33,203 bases of DNA from JARFPW01 sp035464655 (GCA_035464655.1 DATHRZ010000088.1:1-33203); one strand, 5' to 3'. Positions 13,753-23,987 are shown, counted from the first letter of the stretch. A program made the numbers and translations. Notes: generated from the sequence alone by a model not told the origin.

Positions 13753-14336
13753 AGCCCGAGCAGATCGTCGAGGCGACGTTGTTCGCCAGCCAGACGCCCC
13801 TCACGACGTCGGAGATCGCGCGCGCCGACGACGAGCTTTCGACGGCCGCCGTGTCGGACGCCATCCAGGCGCTGCGCGAGGCGTACGAGGCCGAGGAGCG
13901 CGCGTTCCAGATCTACGAGCTCGGCGACGGGTTCCAGATCCTCACCCGGCCGGAGTTCGCCTCGTACCTCGAGCGCTTCGACTCGGTGGCGCGCTCTCCG
14001 TATCTGTCGGGCGCGGCCCTCGAGACGCTGGCCATCGTCGCGTACCGGCAGCCGATCGGCCGGATCGAGATCGAGGAGGTGCGCGGCGTCGGGGCGAGCT
14101 CGGTCCTGCGTACGCTCACGGACTGGGAACTCGTCGAGGTGGTCGGGCGCGGCGAGGGCCTCGGGCGGCCGCTGCTGTACGGGACGACCCGGCGGTTTCT
14201 CGAGCACTTCGGCCTCCGCGACCTCGACGAGTTGCCGTCGCCCGAGGAGCTTCCGGTGGTTCTGGCGGGCCTCGAGGAAGATGCTTCGGATGCCGAGCCG
14301 GATGCGGCCGAAGCACCGACCGAAGCCGGGGCCTGA
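13749..14336 (+). CDS. scpB: Segregation and condensation protein B
   Basis: A 195-residue partner of ScpA that forms a dimer of tandem winged-helix domains and binds the central part of the kleisin. Typical features are the N-terminal IVEATLFASQTPLT, the DGFQILTRPEFASYL strand, ALETLAIVAYRQPIGRIEIE and the RGVGASSVLRTLTDWELVEVVGR segment of the second winged helix. The C-terminal tail is acidic and variable. The ATG at 13749 overlaps the scpA TGA. rluB begins three bases after its stop. The scpA-scpB-rluB order is common in bacteria and is good support for all three calls. Confidence 0.96.
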   Translation: MKPEQIVEATLFASQTPLTTSEIARADDELSTAAVSDAIQALREAYEAEERAFQIYELGDGFQILTRPEFASYLERFDSVARSPYLSGAALETLAIVAYRQPIGRIEIEEVRGVGASSVLRTLTDWELVEVVGRGEGLGRPLLYGTTRRFLEHFGLRDLDELPSPEELPVVLAGLEEDASDAEPDAAEAPTEAGA

Positions 14337-14338
14337 GC

Positions 14339-15076
14339 ATGGGCGAGACCGTGCGCATCAACAAGTTTCTCGCGAGCACCGGCACGTGGTCCCGACGCGG
14401 CAGCGAGGAGCTGATCGAGGCCGGTCGCGTACGGATCGACGGCAAGGTCGTTCGCGAACAGGGCGTGCAGGTGGATCCCGACCGGCACGTGGTCGAGGTC
14501 GACGGGACGCGTGTCGAACCGTCACCCACGCGCTGGATCGCGCTCCACAAACCGCCGCGCGTCGTGTGCACGCGCTCGGATCCTCGCGGTCGCCCGACCG
14601 TATATGAGCATCTGCGTCCGGAGCACCGGGAGCTGTTCCACGTCGGTCGCCTCGACCTGATGAGCGAGGGGCTCTTGTTGCTGACCAACGACGGAGACCT
14701 GGCGCAGGGGCTGCTGCACCCCTCGAGCGAAGTCAGACGGCGCTACGAGGTGACGACGCACGGAGAGATTCCGGCGGAACTGGCGAGCTTGCTCGAGGCC
14801 GGCGTACGGCTCGACGACGGCCTGGCGCGCGCCGAACGGGTGCGGGTCCGTCCCGGCCCGGGACCGAAGCAGCACGTCGTCGACCTGACCTTGCGCGAGG
14901 GTCGCAACCGCGAAGTACGCCGGCTGATGAAGGCGTTGGGCATCAAGCTCGATGCGCTGCGCCGTGTGGCCTTCGGCCCCATCGAGCTCGGTCGGCTGCA
15001 GCCCGGTCGTTGGCGGGCGCTGAGTGCCGGCGAGATCCGTTCGCTGCGACAGCTGGTAAGACGAAGAAAGCGGTGA
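14339..15076 (+). CDS. rluB: Ribosomal large-subunit pseudouridine synthase, RluB/RsuA family
   Basis: A 245-residue RNA-modifying enzyme. An N-terminal S4 RNA-binding domain (INKFLASTGTWSRRGSEELI, about 5-60) is followed by the RsuA/RluB-type catalytic domain. The catalytic aspartate is D106 in GRLDLMSEGLLLLTNDG. LHKPPRVVCTRSDPRGRPTV and the C-terminal REGRNREVRRLMKALG are characteristic. RluB of E. coli modifies U2605 of 23S rRNA; RsuA and RluE/RluF act elsewhere, and the target cannot be proven by reading alone, but the scpAB neighbourhood favours RluB. The ATG at 14339 lies three bases after the scpB stop. The C-terminus is basic (QLVRRRKR). Confidence 0.93.
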   Translation: MGETVRINKFLASTGTWSRRGSEELIEAGRVRIDGKVVREQGVQVDPDRHVVEVDGTRVEPSPTRWIALHKPPRVVCTRSDPRGRPTVYEHLRPEHRELFHVGRLDLMSEGLLLLTNDGDLAQGLLHPSSEVRRRYEVTTHGEIPAELASLLEAGVRLDDGLARAERVRVRPGPGPKQHVVDLTLREGRNREVRRLMKALGIKLDALRRVAFGPIELGRLQPGRWRALSAGEIRSLRQLVRRRKR

Positions 15077-15084
15077 ATCGATAA

Positions 15085-16739
15085 ATGGACATTCAGGGCC
15101 GGACCATCCTCATGCTCGGGGGCTCGGGCCTCGTCGGCCTCGCGATCGCCCGCGACCTGCTTCCGCATCGACCCCGCCGGGTCGTGATCGGGGCGCTGCG
15201 CCGCGACGAGGCGGAGGAGGGCGTGCGCGAGCTGGCCGCCCATCCTGAGGCGGGCGACGTCGAACTCGTGCCCGAGTGGGGCGACGTGTTCCTTCGCCCG
15301 GCGCGGCGCGACGAATCGCGACGCAACTTGATGGGCTCCGACGACGGACGGGCCGAGATCCTCGACGACCTGTTCGGCGAGCTTCGCGAGGAGGACTTCC
15401 GCCGGTCGCGCCTGTTCGACCTGATCGACGGCTACCGCCCCGAGATCATCATCGACTGCGTCAACACGGCCACCGCGATCGCCTACCAGGACCTGTTCAG
15501 CTCCGCCGCGGGGCTGCGTGACCTGATCCGGGGTGGCGGTCAACCGACCGTCGCTGACGTCGAGGCTCACCTGACGACGCTCTACCTGCCGCAGCTCATT
15601 CGCCACGTCCAGGGGCTGATGTACGCGATGCGCTCGGCAGGGACGCTGTTCTACCTGAAGATCGGCACTTCGGGCACAGGGGGGATGGGACTCAACATCC
15701 CGTTCACGCACTCGGAGGAGCGTCCTTCGCCCACCCTGCTCTCGAAGGCCAGCGTGGCCGGAGCCCATTCGGCGCTGATCTTTCTGATGGGTCGGACGCC
15801 GGGCGCGCCGGTCGTGAAGGAAGTGAAGCCGACGGCCGCCGTCGCGTGGAAGAAGATTCGTTTCGGCGAAGTACGGCGGGCGGGCCGGCCGATCCCGCGG
15901 TTCGACTGCACCGAACCCCTGCCCGTGGGAGAGGCGTTCGGCGAGGCCGTGGCCGTGAAGGCGAAGGCGACCGGCGAGAACATCGAGTCGGTGTACCTCG
16001 ACGCGGGTGAGAACGGGCTGTTCAGCCTGGGCGAGTTCGAGACGATCTCGGCGCTCGGCATGATGGAGCTCGTCACGGCCGAAGAGATCGCCGACGCCGT
16101 GATCTCCGAGCTGCGCGGCCGACCCACCGGGCACGACGTGGTGGGGGCGCTCGACGCGGCCACGATGGGACCCACCTACCGGGGCGGCGCGATGCGGGAG
16201 GCCGCCCTGGCGGCCATGGAGCGCCTCGAGCGCGAGCATGGGGTCAGCTCGGTGGCGTTCGAGATGCTGGGCCCACCGCGGCTCAGCAAGTTGTTGTTCG
16301 AGGCCGAGATCCTGCGGCGCCTGCTGCCGGACCTCGACGCCGTCTGCGAGCTCGATCCGGACGACGTCGCGGACCGGGCGGGCGAGCTGCTCGAGGCGGA
16401 CGCCCGGCTCCGCTCCGACGTCGTGTCGATCGGAATCCCGATCCTGCTCGCCGACGGCGACGGGATCCTGCGCGGCCCGCACGTCAGCGTCGAGCCCGAG
16501 GGGGGCGACATCCGGCCTCCCAACTGGGCGGATGCCGGGTGGGTCGACCTGCGGCCGTCGTCATGGAGGGCCTGGAAGCGGCGCTGCACGGATTTCCGCG
16601 CGCGGGTCGTCGAAGCGCCGGGCGCCGAGCACGGCTCTTCGATCGACCTCGACGTGCGTTCGAGAAGCGGCGCGATCCGACCCGGAGCGCTCGCCGCCTT
16701 CGTGTTCCGTTACGAGGATGCCGGAGAGCGAATCAAGCG

Positions 16740-16743
<4 letters not shown>
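15085..16743 (+). CDS. Large Rossmann-fold (SDR-like) protein of unknown function
   Basis: A 552-residue protein. Residues 7-25 (TILMLGGSGLVGLAIARDL) are a clear dinucleotide-binding Rossmann turn of the GGxGLVG type. EIIIDCVNTATAIAYQDLF and LKIGTSGTGGMGLNIPF continue an extended-SDR-like fold. The usual YxxxK catalytic pair is not seen; the equivalent area reads PTLLSKASVAGAH, with a Lys but no Tyr. The C-terminal half (about 330-552) matches nothing I know. There is no signal peptide or membrane helix. It starts 8 bp after rluB and its TGA overlaps the moxR ATG (16740-16743), so it is probably co-translated with the MoxR/Bat set. The substrate and the reaction, if any, are unknown. Confidence 0.85.
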
Positions 16744-17785
<1,042 letters not shown>

Positions 17786-17786
<1 letters not shown>

Positions 17787-18715
17787 TGGCCTTCGGCCTC
17801 CTCCGGGGCCGCCGGAGCCGCCCGCCCGAGACCCCTCCCGCCGCCGAGGTGAGCGAGCTCGTCCGTCGGCTCGAGATCCAGGCACGGAAGCTGATGGAGA
17901 ACCGCGCCCTCGGCGCGTACGACGCCGTGTTCCGTGGTCACGGCATCGAGTTCGCAGAGGTGCGAGCCTACGAGCCGGGCGATCCGTTCAACGCGATCGA
18001 CTGGAAGGTGACGGCGCGTGTGGGGCGCCCGTACGTCAAGCGGTTCGTCGAGGAACGGGAGCTCGGCGTGCTGCTCGTCGTCGACGTATCGGGTTCGTCG
18101 GGCTTCGGAACGCGGCGCCGCACGAAGCGCGACCTCGCCACCGATATCGCCGCGCTCCTCGGCCTGGCCGCCACCCGCAACAACGACAGGGTCGGACTGA
18201 TGCTGTTCAGCGACGAGGTGGACGTGTACCGGAGGCCGCAGCGCGGTCGCCAGCGGCTTCGGCGCCTGCTGCACGAGCTCGTGAGCACGCGGTCGGAAGG
18301 GCGGGGAACCGACCTCGGGCTCGCGCTCCGCACGGCGGGGCGCGTGCTCAAGACCCGTTCGCTCGTGTTCATCCTGTCCGACTTCCGTGACAGCGGCTTC
18401 GGTCGCGACCTGGCCGCCCTGTCTCGACGCCACGACGTGGTCGGCTTCCGCTTGAGCGACCCCGCCGAGCTCTCGCTGCCGAAGGCCGGGTTGATCGAGG
18501 TGCGCGATCCCGAGACGGGCCAGGTCGGGTTGCTGGATCTCGGCGATGCCGATGTCCGCGCCGCGATCGTCGAACGCGCCGGCGCGCGCGAGGCGGCCGC
18601 GGTGCACGTGCTGCGCCGGGCCAGCGTCGATCAGCTCGCCCTGTCGACCGATCGGCCGTATGCCGGAGAACTCGCCGCATTCTTCGCGCGGCGGGCGAGG
18701 GCGCGGCTCAAGTGA
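17786..18715 (+). CDS. DUF58 protein with VWA-like domain
   Basis: A 309-residue soluble protein of the DUF58 family that nearly always follows moxR. The DUF58 signature appears as HGIEFAEVRAYEPGDPFNAI followed by DWKVTARVGRPYVKRF (about 54-90). A VWA-like fold follows with a metal-site DxSxS at D100 (DVSGSS) and FILSDFRD further on. No signal peptide or membrane helices are seen, unlike other DUF58 members. Its start overlaps the moxR stop by one base (TGATG at 17784-17788), and its stop overlaps the next GTG (18712-18715). The molecular role is unknown in the family; it presumably is a MoxR partner. Confidence 0.93.
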
Positions 18716-19572
18716 CGCGCGCGCTGCTCACCCTGGGGGCGCTGCTCGCGCCGACGTTCGGGAGCGCGGGGCCGGCCGCCGCGCAGGAGGCCCCGCGCGT
18801 CGCCGTCCGGCTGTCGGCGGACACCGTACGGGTGGGCGATCCGTTCACCGTGGGAATCGTGGTCGTCGGAGCACACGACGTGCGCCTTCCGCCCCTGCTC
18901 GACGTGGCCGAGAGCTGGGAACAGCTCGAGGTCGCCCGCATCGAATCAGAAGACGACGGGGTCCGCGCGTACTATCGCCTCGTGGCGTGGCAGGCGGGTG
19001 CGCTCGAGCTGCCGAACCTCGTCATGTCCACCGACGGGAACCTGGCGCGCCAGTTCCGCATCGAGCTTCAGGGCCCGGTCGTTCGATCGGTGCTCCCGGC
19101 CGGGGCGGGGGACGAAGTCGAGCTGCGGGGCCCGCGCCCGCCGCTCGATCGCGGTTTCCCGTGGCTGCTGGCGCTGGCGCTGCTTCTCGTGGCGCTGGTC
19201 TTCGCCTGGTGGTTGTGGCGCCGCCGCGCGAGCGCGCGGACGGCTACGGAGGAATCGGCGGGCGACCCGGGCGCCGCCGAATTGGCCCGCGCGGCGCTGG
19301 TCGCGCTCCACGCCAGGGTCGAGGCCGGCGAACTGGGCGGAGCGGCGGTCTACGATCGGCTGGAGGAGATCCTGCGCGAGTATCTGGCGGGCACGCGGGA
19401 ATGGCCGCCCGGCCGCCCGGTCCGGGCGTCGAGCTGGACGGCCCGCGGCGCGATGCGCGAGCTGCACCGGCACGCCGTCCTGTCGCGCTTCGCCGGCGTC
19501 GAGGCGGCGGCCACGCGTCTGCTGACCGACGTGGAGACCTCGCTGGACTGGCTGACGAAGGACGCCGCGTGA
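18712..19572 (+). CDS. BatD-like membrane-anchored protein
   Basis: A 286-residue protein. Residues 1-25 form a signal peptide ending in AAAQ. Residues about 26-145 form a beta-rich periplasmic domain (VRVGDPFTVGIVVVG). A single helix spans about 150-170 (WLLALALLLVALVFAWWLW) before RRR, and the C-terminal 110 residues are helical and cytoplasmic. The topology and gene position resemble BatD and DUF4381-type proteins of Bat clusters, but it is shorter than classical BatD. The GTG at 18712 overlaps the DUF58 stop (GTGA), and the stop overlaps the batA ATG by one base. Function is inferred from context only. Confidence 0.75.
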   Translation: MTRALLTLGALLAPTFGSAGPAAAQEAPRVAVRLSADTVRVGDPFTVGIVVVGAHDVRLPPLLDVAESWEQLEVARIESEDDGVRAYYRLVAWQAGALELPNLVMSTDGNLARQFRIELQGPVVRSVLPAGAGDEVELRGPRPPLDRGFPWLLALALLLVALVFAWWLWRRRASARTATEESAGDPGAAELARAALVALHARVEAGELGGAAVYDRLEEILREYLAGTREWPPGRPVRASSWTARGAMRELHRHAVLSRFAGVEAAATRLLTDVETSLDWLTKDAA

Positions 19573-20555
19573 TGGACGCCCTGACCCTGCCCGCCTGGCC
19601 GTGGCTCGCCCTGCTGCTGCTCGTGCCGGCCGGGCTGTGGTTCGCGCACCGCCGCCGGCGACGGCTCGTCTACCCGGGCCTGTCCGACGGGCTGCCCGTC
19701 AGGCGGCACACCCTGTGGTCGCTGTGGCCCGACGTGCTTCGCGCCGTCGCCCTCGCCCTCGTCGCCATCGCCCTCGCCGGGCCCCTGCGGTCGGTGGAAC
19801 GGGTGGTCCAGCGCGCCGAGGGCGTGACGATCCAGCTTGCTTTCGACATCTCGAGTTCGATGCTCGCCGAGGACTTCCGGCCCGACAACCGCATCGCCGT
19901 GGCCCGGCGCGAGGTCGCCCGGTTCGTCGAGAACCGCGAGGCGGACCGCATCGGTCTCGTCGCGTTCGCGGGCGAGGCGCTGACGGTCGTTCCGGGTACG
20001 CTCGACCACGACGTGGTGCTGCGGGCGGTCGAGAATCTCAACGTTGGCCAGCTCACCGACGGAACGGCGATCGGGACGGCCCTGGCGACGGCCGTGAATC
20101 GACTGCGCGAAAGCGGCGAAGGATCTCGTGTCGTCGTGCTGCTCACCGACGGCGACAACAACCGCGGGGTCATCGACCCGGTCAGCGCGGCGTCGGCCGC
20201 CGCGGCGCTCGGAATCAGGGTGTACACGATCGGAATCGGGCGTGACGGTGTCGTTCCCGTCCCGATCGGCCGGACGCGCTTCGGCTACCAGTACGCCAAC
20301 ATGGAGGTCACCGTGAACGACAAGTTGCTCACGCGGGTGGCCGAGCAGACCGGCGGCGTGTACTTCCGGGCAACGGATCCCGAGGCGTTGCAGCGGATTT
20401 ACGAGCGCATCGACGAGCTCGAGACGTCACCGCTGCGCGAGGAGCGATTCACGGAAACGGCGGCCGTGCGGCGCGAACTCGTGTTCGTCGCCCTGCTGGC
20501 CCTTCTTCTCGAGCTGGTCGGAGCGGCCGGACGCGCCCGGAGGTCGCTGGCGTGA
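19572..20555 (+). CDS. batA: VWA-domain membrane protein BatA
   Basis: A 327-residue inner-membrane protein. Two N-terminal helices (about 9-25 and 55-72) precede a von Willebrand type A domain (about 85-290), and one C-terminal helix follows. The metal-ion-dependent adhesion site is complete: DISSSM (D92), a Thr in the TDGTAIG loop (about 162) and LLTDGDNN (D193). LAEDFRPDNRIAVARREVARF and IGLVAFAGEA are typical for BatA. In Bacteroides the bat genes were named for aerotolerance; in other bacteria they are linked to stress and envelope functions. TGATG overlap with the upstream gene and GTGA overlap with batB indicate coupled translation. Confidence 0.88.
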   Translation: MDALTLPAWPWLALLLLVPAGLWFAHRRRRRLVYPGLSDGLPVRRHTLWSLWPDVLRAVALALVAIALAGPLRSVERVVQRAEGVTIQLAFDISSSMLAEDFRPDNRIAVARREVARFVENREADRIGLVAFAGEALTVVPGTLDHDVVLRAVENLNVGQLTDGTAIGTALATAVNRLRESGEGSRVVVLLTDGDNNRGVIDPVSAASAAAALGIRVYTIGIGRDGVVPVPIGRTRFGYQYANMEVTVNDKLLTRVAEQTGGVYFRATDPEALQRIYERIDELETSPLREERFTETAAVRRELVFVALLALLLELVGAAGRARRSLA

Positions 20556-21550
20556 GCATTCTTCCCCCGATCGATCCGTTCCATGCCGGAATCGTGGCGG
20601 CCGTCGCCGTCGTGCTTCTGCGCGGATTGGCCCTCTACCGGGCCGCCGCCGACCGCTCGGCGATCGGCGACCCCGAGCTGCTGGCGCGTATGGCGCCGCC
20701 GTCCGGCATCTTCGCGCAGATACTCGGCATGCTGCTCGTCGCCGGTGGGACCGGGCTACTGGCTGCCGCGTTCGCGGCCGGCGGTTTCGGCGGCGACGTC
20801 TCGTTCGACGACGCAACGGGTTACGAGACGGTTGTCGTCCTGGACGCGTCGAACTCGATGCTGGCCGAGGACGTCCGGCCGAGCCGCCTGCGGCTCGAGC
20901 AGGCGCTGGCCCGACGCATCGTCGGACGCCTGGCGGGCCGCATCGGGGTCGTCTATTTCGCGGGCTCCGGCTACGTGCTGTCCCCGTTGACCGAGGATCG
21001 CGCGGCCACGCTGATGTTCACCGAGGCGGTTCATCCGACCCACGTGGGGCAGGGAGGCACCTCGATGGTCGACGGGCTCGAGCAGGCCCTGGTCGTGCTG
21101 GCGGGCGGGCGGTCGGGCGCCATTCGCTCCATCGTCCTGTTCAGCGACGGCGAGAGCACGGTGGACGAAACGGCGCTCGACGTGGTGCTCGAGCGGGCGC
21201 GGCGCGGGGGCGTGACGATCTACGCCGTGGGCGTGGGAACAGGCGAGGGCGGCCGAATTCCGATGCCGCCCGAGAACGGGGCCGAGACTGACCCCTCCGG
21301 CGAGCCGACCTGGCTGCGTGATCGGCAGGGGCGAATCGTCGTCAGCCGTCTCGACGAAGGCTCCCTGCGCGAGATCGCTCGCGCCACGGGAGGACTGTAT
21401 GCGGCCGGACCCCGCGCCGCCGATGCCCTGCTCGAGCGCATGCCGGCCGGCGGGATGAGGTCGCCCGTGTCGTCGGCCGCCGTGAGCGGCCTGCTACTCG
21501 CGGCGTTTCTGTTCCTCGCGGCCGACGCCTACCTGGTGAGGCGGGCGTGA
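20552..21550 (+). CDS. batB: VWA-domain membrane protein BatB
   Basis: A 332-residue paralogue of the preceding gene. Two N-terminal membrane segments (about 8-25 and 50-72) precede a VWA domain with metal site DASNSM (D98), GGTSM and LFSDGEST. A C-terminal helix (LLLAAFLFLAADAYL) closes it. The LRLEQALARRIVGRL and GVVYFAGSGYVLSPLT segments match the BatA/BatB family. The GTG at 20552 overlaps the batA TGA, and the stop overlaps the next GTG (21547-21550). The two VWA proteins likely form a membrane complex, with DUF58 and MoxR on the cytoplasmic side. Confidence 0.88.
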   Translation: MSILPPIDPFHAGIVAAVAVVLLRGLALYRAAADRSAIGDPELLARMAPPSGIFAQILGMLLVAGGTGLLAAAFAAGGFGGDVSFDDATGYETVVVLDASNSMLAEDVRPSRLRLEQALARRIVGRLAGRIGVVYFAGSGYVLSPLTEDRAATLMFTEAVHPTHVGQGGTSMVDGLEQALVVLAGGRSGAIRSIVLFSDGESTVDETALDVVLERARRGGVTIYAVGVGTGEGGRIPMPPENGAETDPSGEPTWLRDRQGRIVVSRLDEGSLREIARATGGLYAAGPRAADALLERMPAGGMRSPVSSAAVSGLLLAAFLFLAADAYLVRRA

Positions 21551-22245
21551 CGAGGCGGGTGGTGTTCTCGTACCTGATCGTGGCGGCCGGGGCGACGGCG
21601 GTCGCGGCTCCGTCTGCCGTCGTCCAGGAAGAACGAAGCCTCGTGTTCACCGACTCTGCGCGCGTCGACTCGCTGCGCGAGCGGGTCTCGCCCGATCGAG
21701 TCGAAGAGTATCGCCGTCGAGCGGCGGGCGAGGACAATCCGCGACGCTGGTACGATCTCGGCGCGATACTATTGCTCGCGGGCGACTGGGAGGGGGCCAT
21801 CGAGCCGCTCGAACGTGTCGTCACGGGCCCGGAGTCGGACGTCGACGAGTCGGCCTCGTACAACCTCGGTGTCGCGCACGGCGTCGGGGGGCGCCCGCCG
21901 GCGTCGTCCCGGCCGGCGGCCGAGGCGACGGCCGCGGCCCGCCGTGACGGCCTGCTTCGCGCGCGCGAGGCGTTCCGGCGGGTGTTGCGCGATGATCCCG
22001 GCGCCGAGGATGCGCGCTGGAACCTCGAGGTCGTCGATCACTGGCTCGAGCAGCTCGGCGGCGCTGGTGGTGGGGGCGGCGGCAACGGCGGCGATGGCGG
22101 CGATGGCGGCGATGCGCGGCGCGAGATGACGCCGGAAGAAGTCCAGCGCCTGCTCGACGCGGCGGCGTCGGAGGAGCGACGGGTGCAGGAGGAGCGCTTC
22201 CAGCGGAGCCGTTCTCGCGACCCCGTCGCGGAGCGCAACTGGTAG
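21547..22245 (+). CDS. batC: TPR protein BatC-like
   Basis: A 232-residue exported protein with a short N-terminal hydrophobic signal (VVFSYLIVAAGATAVAAP). One to two TPR-like helix pairs follow (RRWYDLGAILLLAGDWEGAI and SASYNLGVAHGVGG... with AREAFRRVLRDDP). A Gly/Asn/Asp-rich linker at about 178-193 leads to the BatC-typical end MTPEEVQRLLDAAASEERRV finishing in ERNW. The GTG at 21547 overlaps the batB stop. It closes the moxR-DUF58-batD-batA-batB-batC set. selD starts 16 bp after its TAG, so read-through into selD is likely. Confidence 0.82.
   Translation: MTRRVVFSYLIVAAGATAVAAPSAVVQEERSLVFTDSARVDSLRERVSPDRVEEYRRRAAGEDNPRRWYDLGAILLLAGDWEGAIEPLERVVTGPESDVDESASYNLGVAHGVGGRPPASSRPAAEATAAARRDGLLRAREAFRRVLRDDPGAEDARWNLEVVDHWLEQLGGAGGGGGGNGGDGGDGGDARREMTPEEVQRLLDAAASEERRVQEERFQRSRSRDPVAERNW
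22087..22113 (+). repeat. Three exact 9-base repeats GGCGGCGAT in batC
   Basis: Units at 22087-22095, 22096-22104 and 22105-22113 are identical and encode GGDGGDGGD in the flexible linker of the BatC-like protein. Copy-number change would alter the linker length by three residues without a frameshift. Confidence 0.75.
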
Positions 22246-22261
22246 GCCGTAGGTTCCGGGC

Positions 22262-23317
22262 ATGAATACACCCGCGTCCGAGCGGGTCCGCCTCACCCAG
22301 TATTCGCACGGCGCCGGCTGAGCCTGCAAACTGGGTCCGGAGGACCTGAAATCCATACTCAGCGTGCTGCCGCCGGTCGGCGACGAGAACCTGCTGGTCG
22401 GGCTCGAGTCACCGGACGATGCGGCCGTCTACGCTCTCGATTCGAATCGGGCGCTCGTCGCGACTGTCGACTTCTTCACGCCCATCGTCGACGACCCGGA
22501 GGACTTCGGGGCGATCGCCGCCGCCAACGCGCTGAGCGATCTGTATGCGATGGGAGCGCGTCCGGCCCTGGCGCTAAGCGTGCTCGCGGTGCCGGCCACG
22601 GGGTTCCCGCACGAGGTCACGGCCGGCATCCTGCGCGGCGCGTCGGGCACCTGCACCGAGGCAGGCGTCGTGATCGCCGGCGGGCACTCGATAGATGACG
22701 CGGAGCCGAAGTTCGGACTCGTGGCGCTCGGATTCGCGCACCCGAGGGAACTGTGGCGAAAGTCCGGCGCGCAGCCGGGCGACACGCTCGTGCTCGGCAA
22801 GGCGCTCGGCACCGGCGTGATTTCGACGGCCATCAAGCGCGGGGCGGCGGACGCGCCCGCCATCCGGGCTGCCGTGCGCTCGATGCGGCAACTCAACGCC
22901 GAAGCGGCCGCCATTGCGGTTGGGCACGAAATCCATGCCATGACAGATGTTACTGGATTCGGTCTCATCGGTCACTTGAGGGAGATGTGCGATGCCTCCG
23001 AGGTGTCCGCTCGCATCCTCGCCGGGGCGCCCCGGCTGCTGCCCGACGCCGAGGCGTTGGCCGGCGAAGGCCTGGTCCCGGGCGGTACGCAGCGCAACCG
23101 TGATTCGGTAGCGCTCATCGTCGACTGGGGCGAGGGCGTCTCCCCGGTGCTGCGCGACCTGTTGTGTGACGCCCAGACCTCCGGCGGCTTGCTGGCCGCC
23201 CTGCCGGCGAACGATGCCTCGGCACTCGTCGCCGAATGGGAGGCGGCCGGCTACGCGGCGAGCGTCATCGGACAGGTTGAACCGCGCGACACGGCGACGA
23301 TCGTCGTGGAGCCCTGA
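22262..23317 (+). CDS. selD: Selenophosphate synthetase, itself a selenoprotein (Sec20 encoded by TGA)
   Basis: The true gene runs from ATG 22262 through an in-frame TGA at 22319-22321 and encodes 351 residues. The N-terminus reads RLTQYSHGAG-U-ACKLGPEDL, which aligns with E. coli SelD around C17-x-C19-K20; here U20, C22 and K23 take those places. SelD makes selenophosphate from selenide and ATP for Sec-tRNA synthesis. Downstream motifs are all SelD-like: ATVDFFTPIVDDPEDFG, ANALSDLYAMGA, IAGGHSIDDAEPKFG, MTDVTGFGLIGH and CDAQTSGGLL. A gene finder that stops at TGA would begin at GTG 22364 and lose the active site. It follows batC by 16 bp and precedes upp. No selA, selB or selC is in the window. 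Confidence 0.93.
22317..22363 (+). promoter_or_regulatory. SECIS-like hairpin at the selD UGA codon
   Basis: GCTGAG (22317-22322, containing the UGA) can pair with CTCAGC (22358-22363) as a basal stem. GGTCC (22334-22338) pairs with GGACC (22342-22346) as the upper stem, with a GGA loop at 22339-22341. The loop starts 18 bases after the UGA and opens with G, which fits the known geometry of bacterial SECIS elements read by SelB. Internal pairing between the two stems is poor. The structure was judged by eye, not folded. Confidence 0.65.
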
Positions 23318-23336
23318 AGTGAACGAAAGGCGCCTG

Positions 23337-23987
23337 ATGACCTCGACCGAGAAGCGCAACGACGACCTGCGGATCACGCGTCACCCGCTGATCGAGCACA
23401 AGATCTCGCTCCTCCGCTCGGTGGAGACGCCGAAGAAGGTGTTCAAGGAGCTGGTGGACGAGATCGCGCAGCTGCTCGCCTACGAAGTGACGGCGGACCT
23501 CGTCACCGAACCCCGCACGATCGTCACACCGCTCGAGACGATGGAGGGGGCGAAGGTCGACGGCTCGCGCATCGTGATCGTTCCGGTGCTGCGAGCCGGC
23601 CTCGGCATGGTGGAAGGCATTCTCCGGCTGATACCCACGGCGCGGGTGGGCCACGTCGGCCTGCAGCGTGACCACGACACGCTCGAGCCCGCCGACTACT
23701 ACTTCAAGATCCCGCCCCGGGTGGAAGACAGCCTGTACATCGTCACCGACCCGATGCTCGCGACCGGCGGATCGGCGAGCGCGGCCGTCGCATCGCTGAA
23801 GAGCAAGGGCGCCGCCTCGATCCGGCTCATGGTGATCGTGGCGGCGCCCGAAGGTGTCCGGCGGATGGCGGAGGACCACCCCGACGTTCCGGTCTACGCG
23901 GCGGCCCTCGACCGGGAGCTGAACGACCGGGGCTACATTCTTCCCGGCCTGGGCGACGCCGGCGATCGGCTGTTCGGCACCGATTGA
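23337..23987 (+). CDS. upp: Uracil phosphoribosyltransferase
   Basis: A 216-residue salvage enzyme that makes UMP from uracil and PRPP. The PRPP-binding motif is YIVTDPMLATGGSAS (about 135-149). HPLIEHKISLLRS, ELVDEIAQLLAYEVT, VPVLRAGLGMVEG, LQRDHDTLEP and the uracil-binding C-terminus GYILPGLGDAGDRLFGT are all family-typical. Length is close to E. coli Upp (208). The ATG at 23337 is preceded by AAAGG; a GTG at 23319 would add six residues. It lies 19 bp after selD and is the last gene of the long co-directional run. The convergent receiver gene ends 9 bp away, so little room is left for a terminator. Confidence 0.96.
   Translation: MTSTEKRNDDLRITRHPLIEHKISLLRSVETPKKVFKELVDEIAQLLAYEVTADLVTEPRTIVTPLETMEGAKVDGSRIVIVPVLRAGLGMVEGILRLIPTARVGHVGLQRDHDTLEPADYYFKIPPRVEDSLYIVTDPMLATGGSASAAVASLKSKGAASIRLMVIVAAPEGVRRMAEDHPDVPVYAAALDRELNDRGYILPGLGDAGDRLFGTD

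Noticed and set aside
22060..22115. Glycine-codon repeats in batC as a possible CRISPR or minisatellite
   Set aside because: There are only three 9-base units in frame and no spacers; they encode a simple flexible linker.
22364..23317. selD read as a 317-residue protein starting at GTG 22364
   Set aside because: It lacks the catalytic N-terminus, while the missing motif is encoded in the same frame just upstream across a TGA. The Sec reading explains both.
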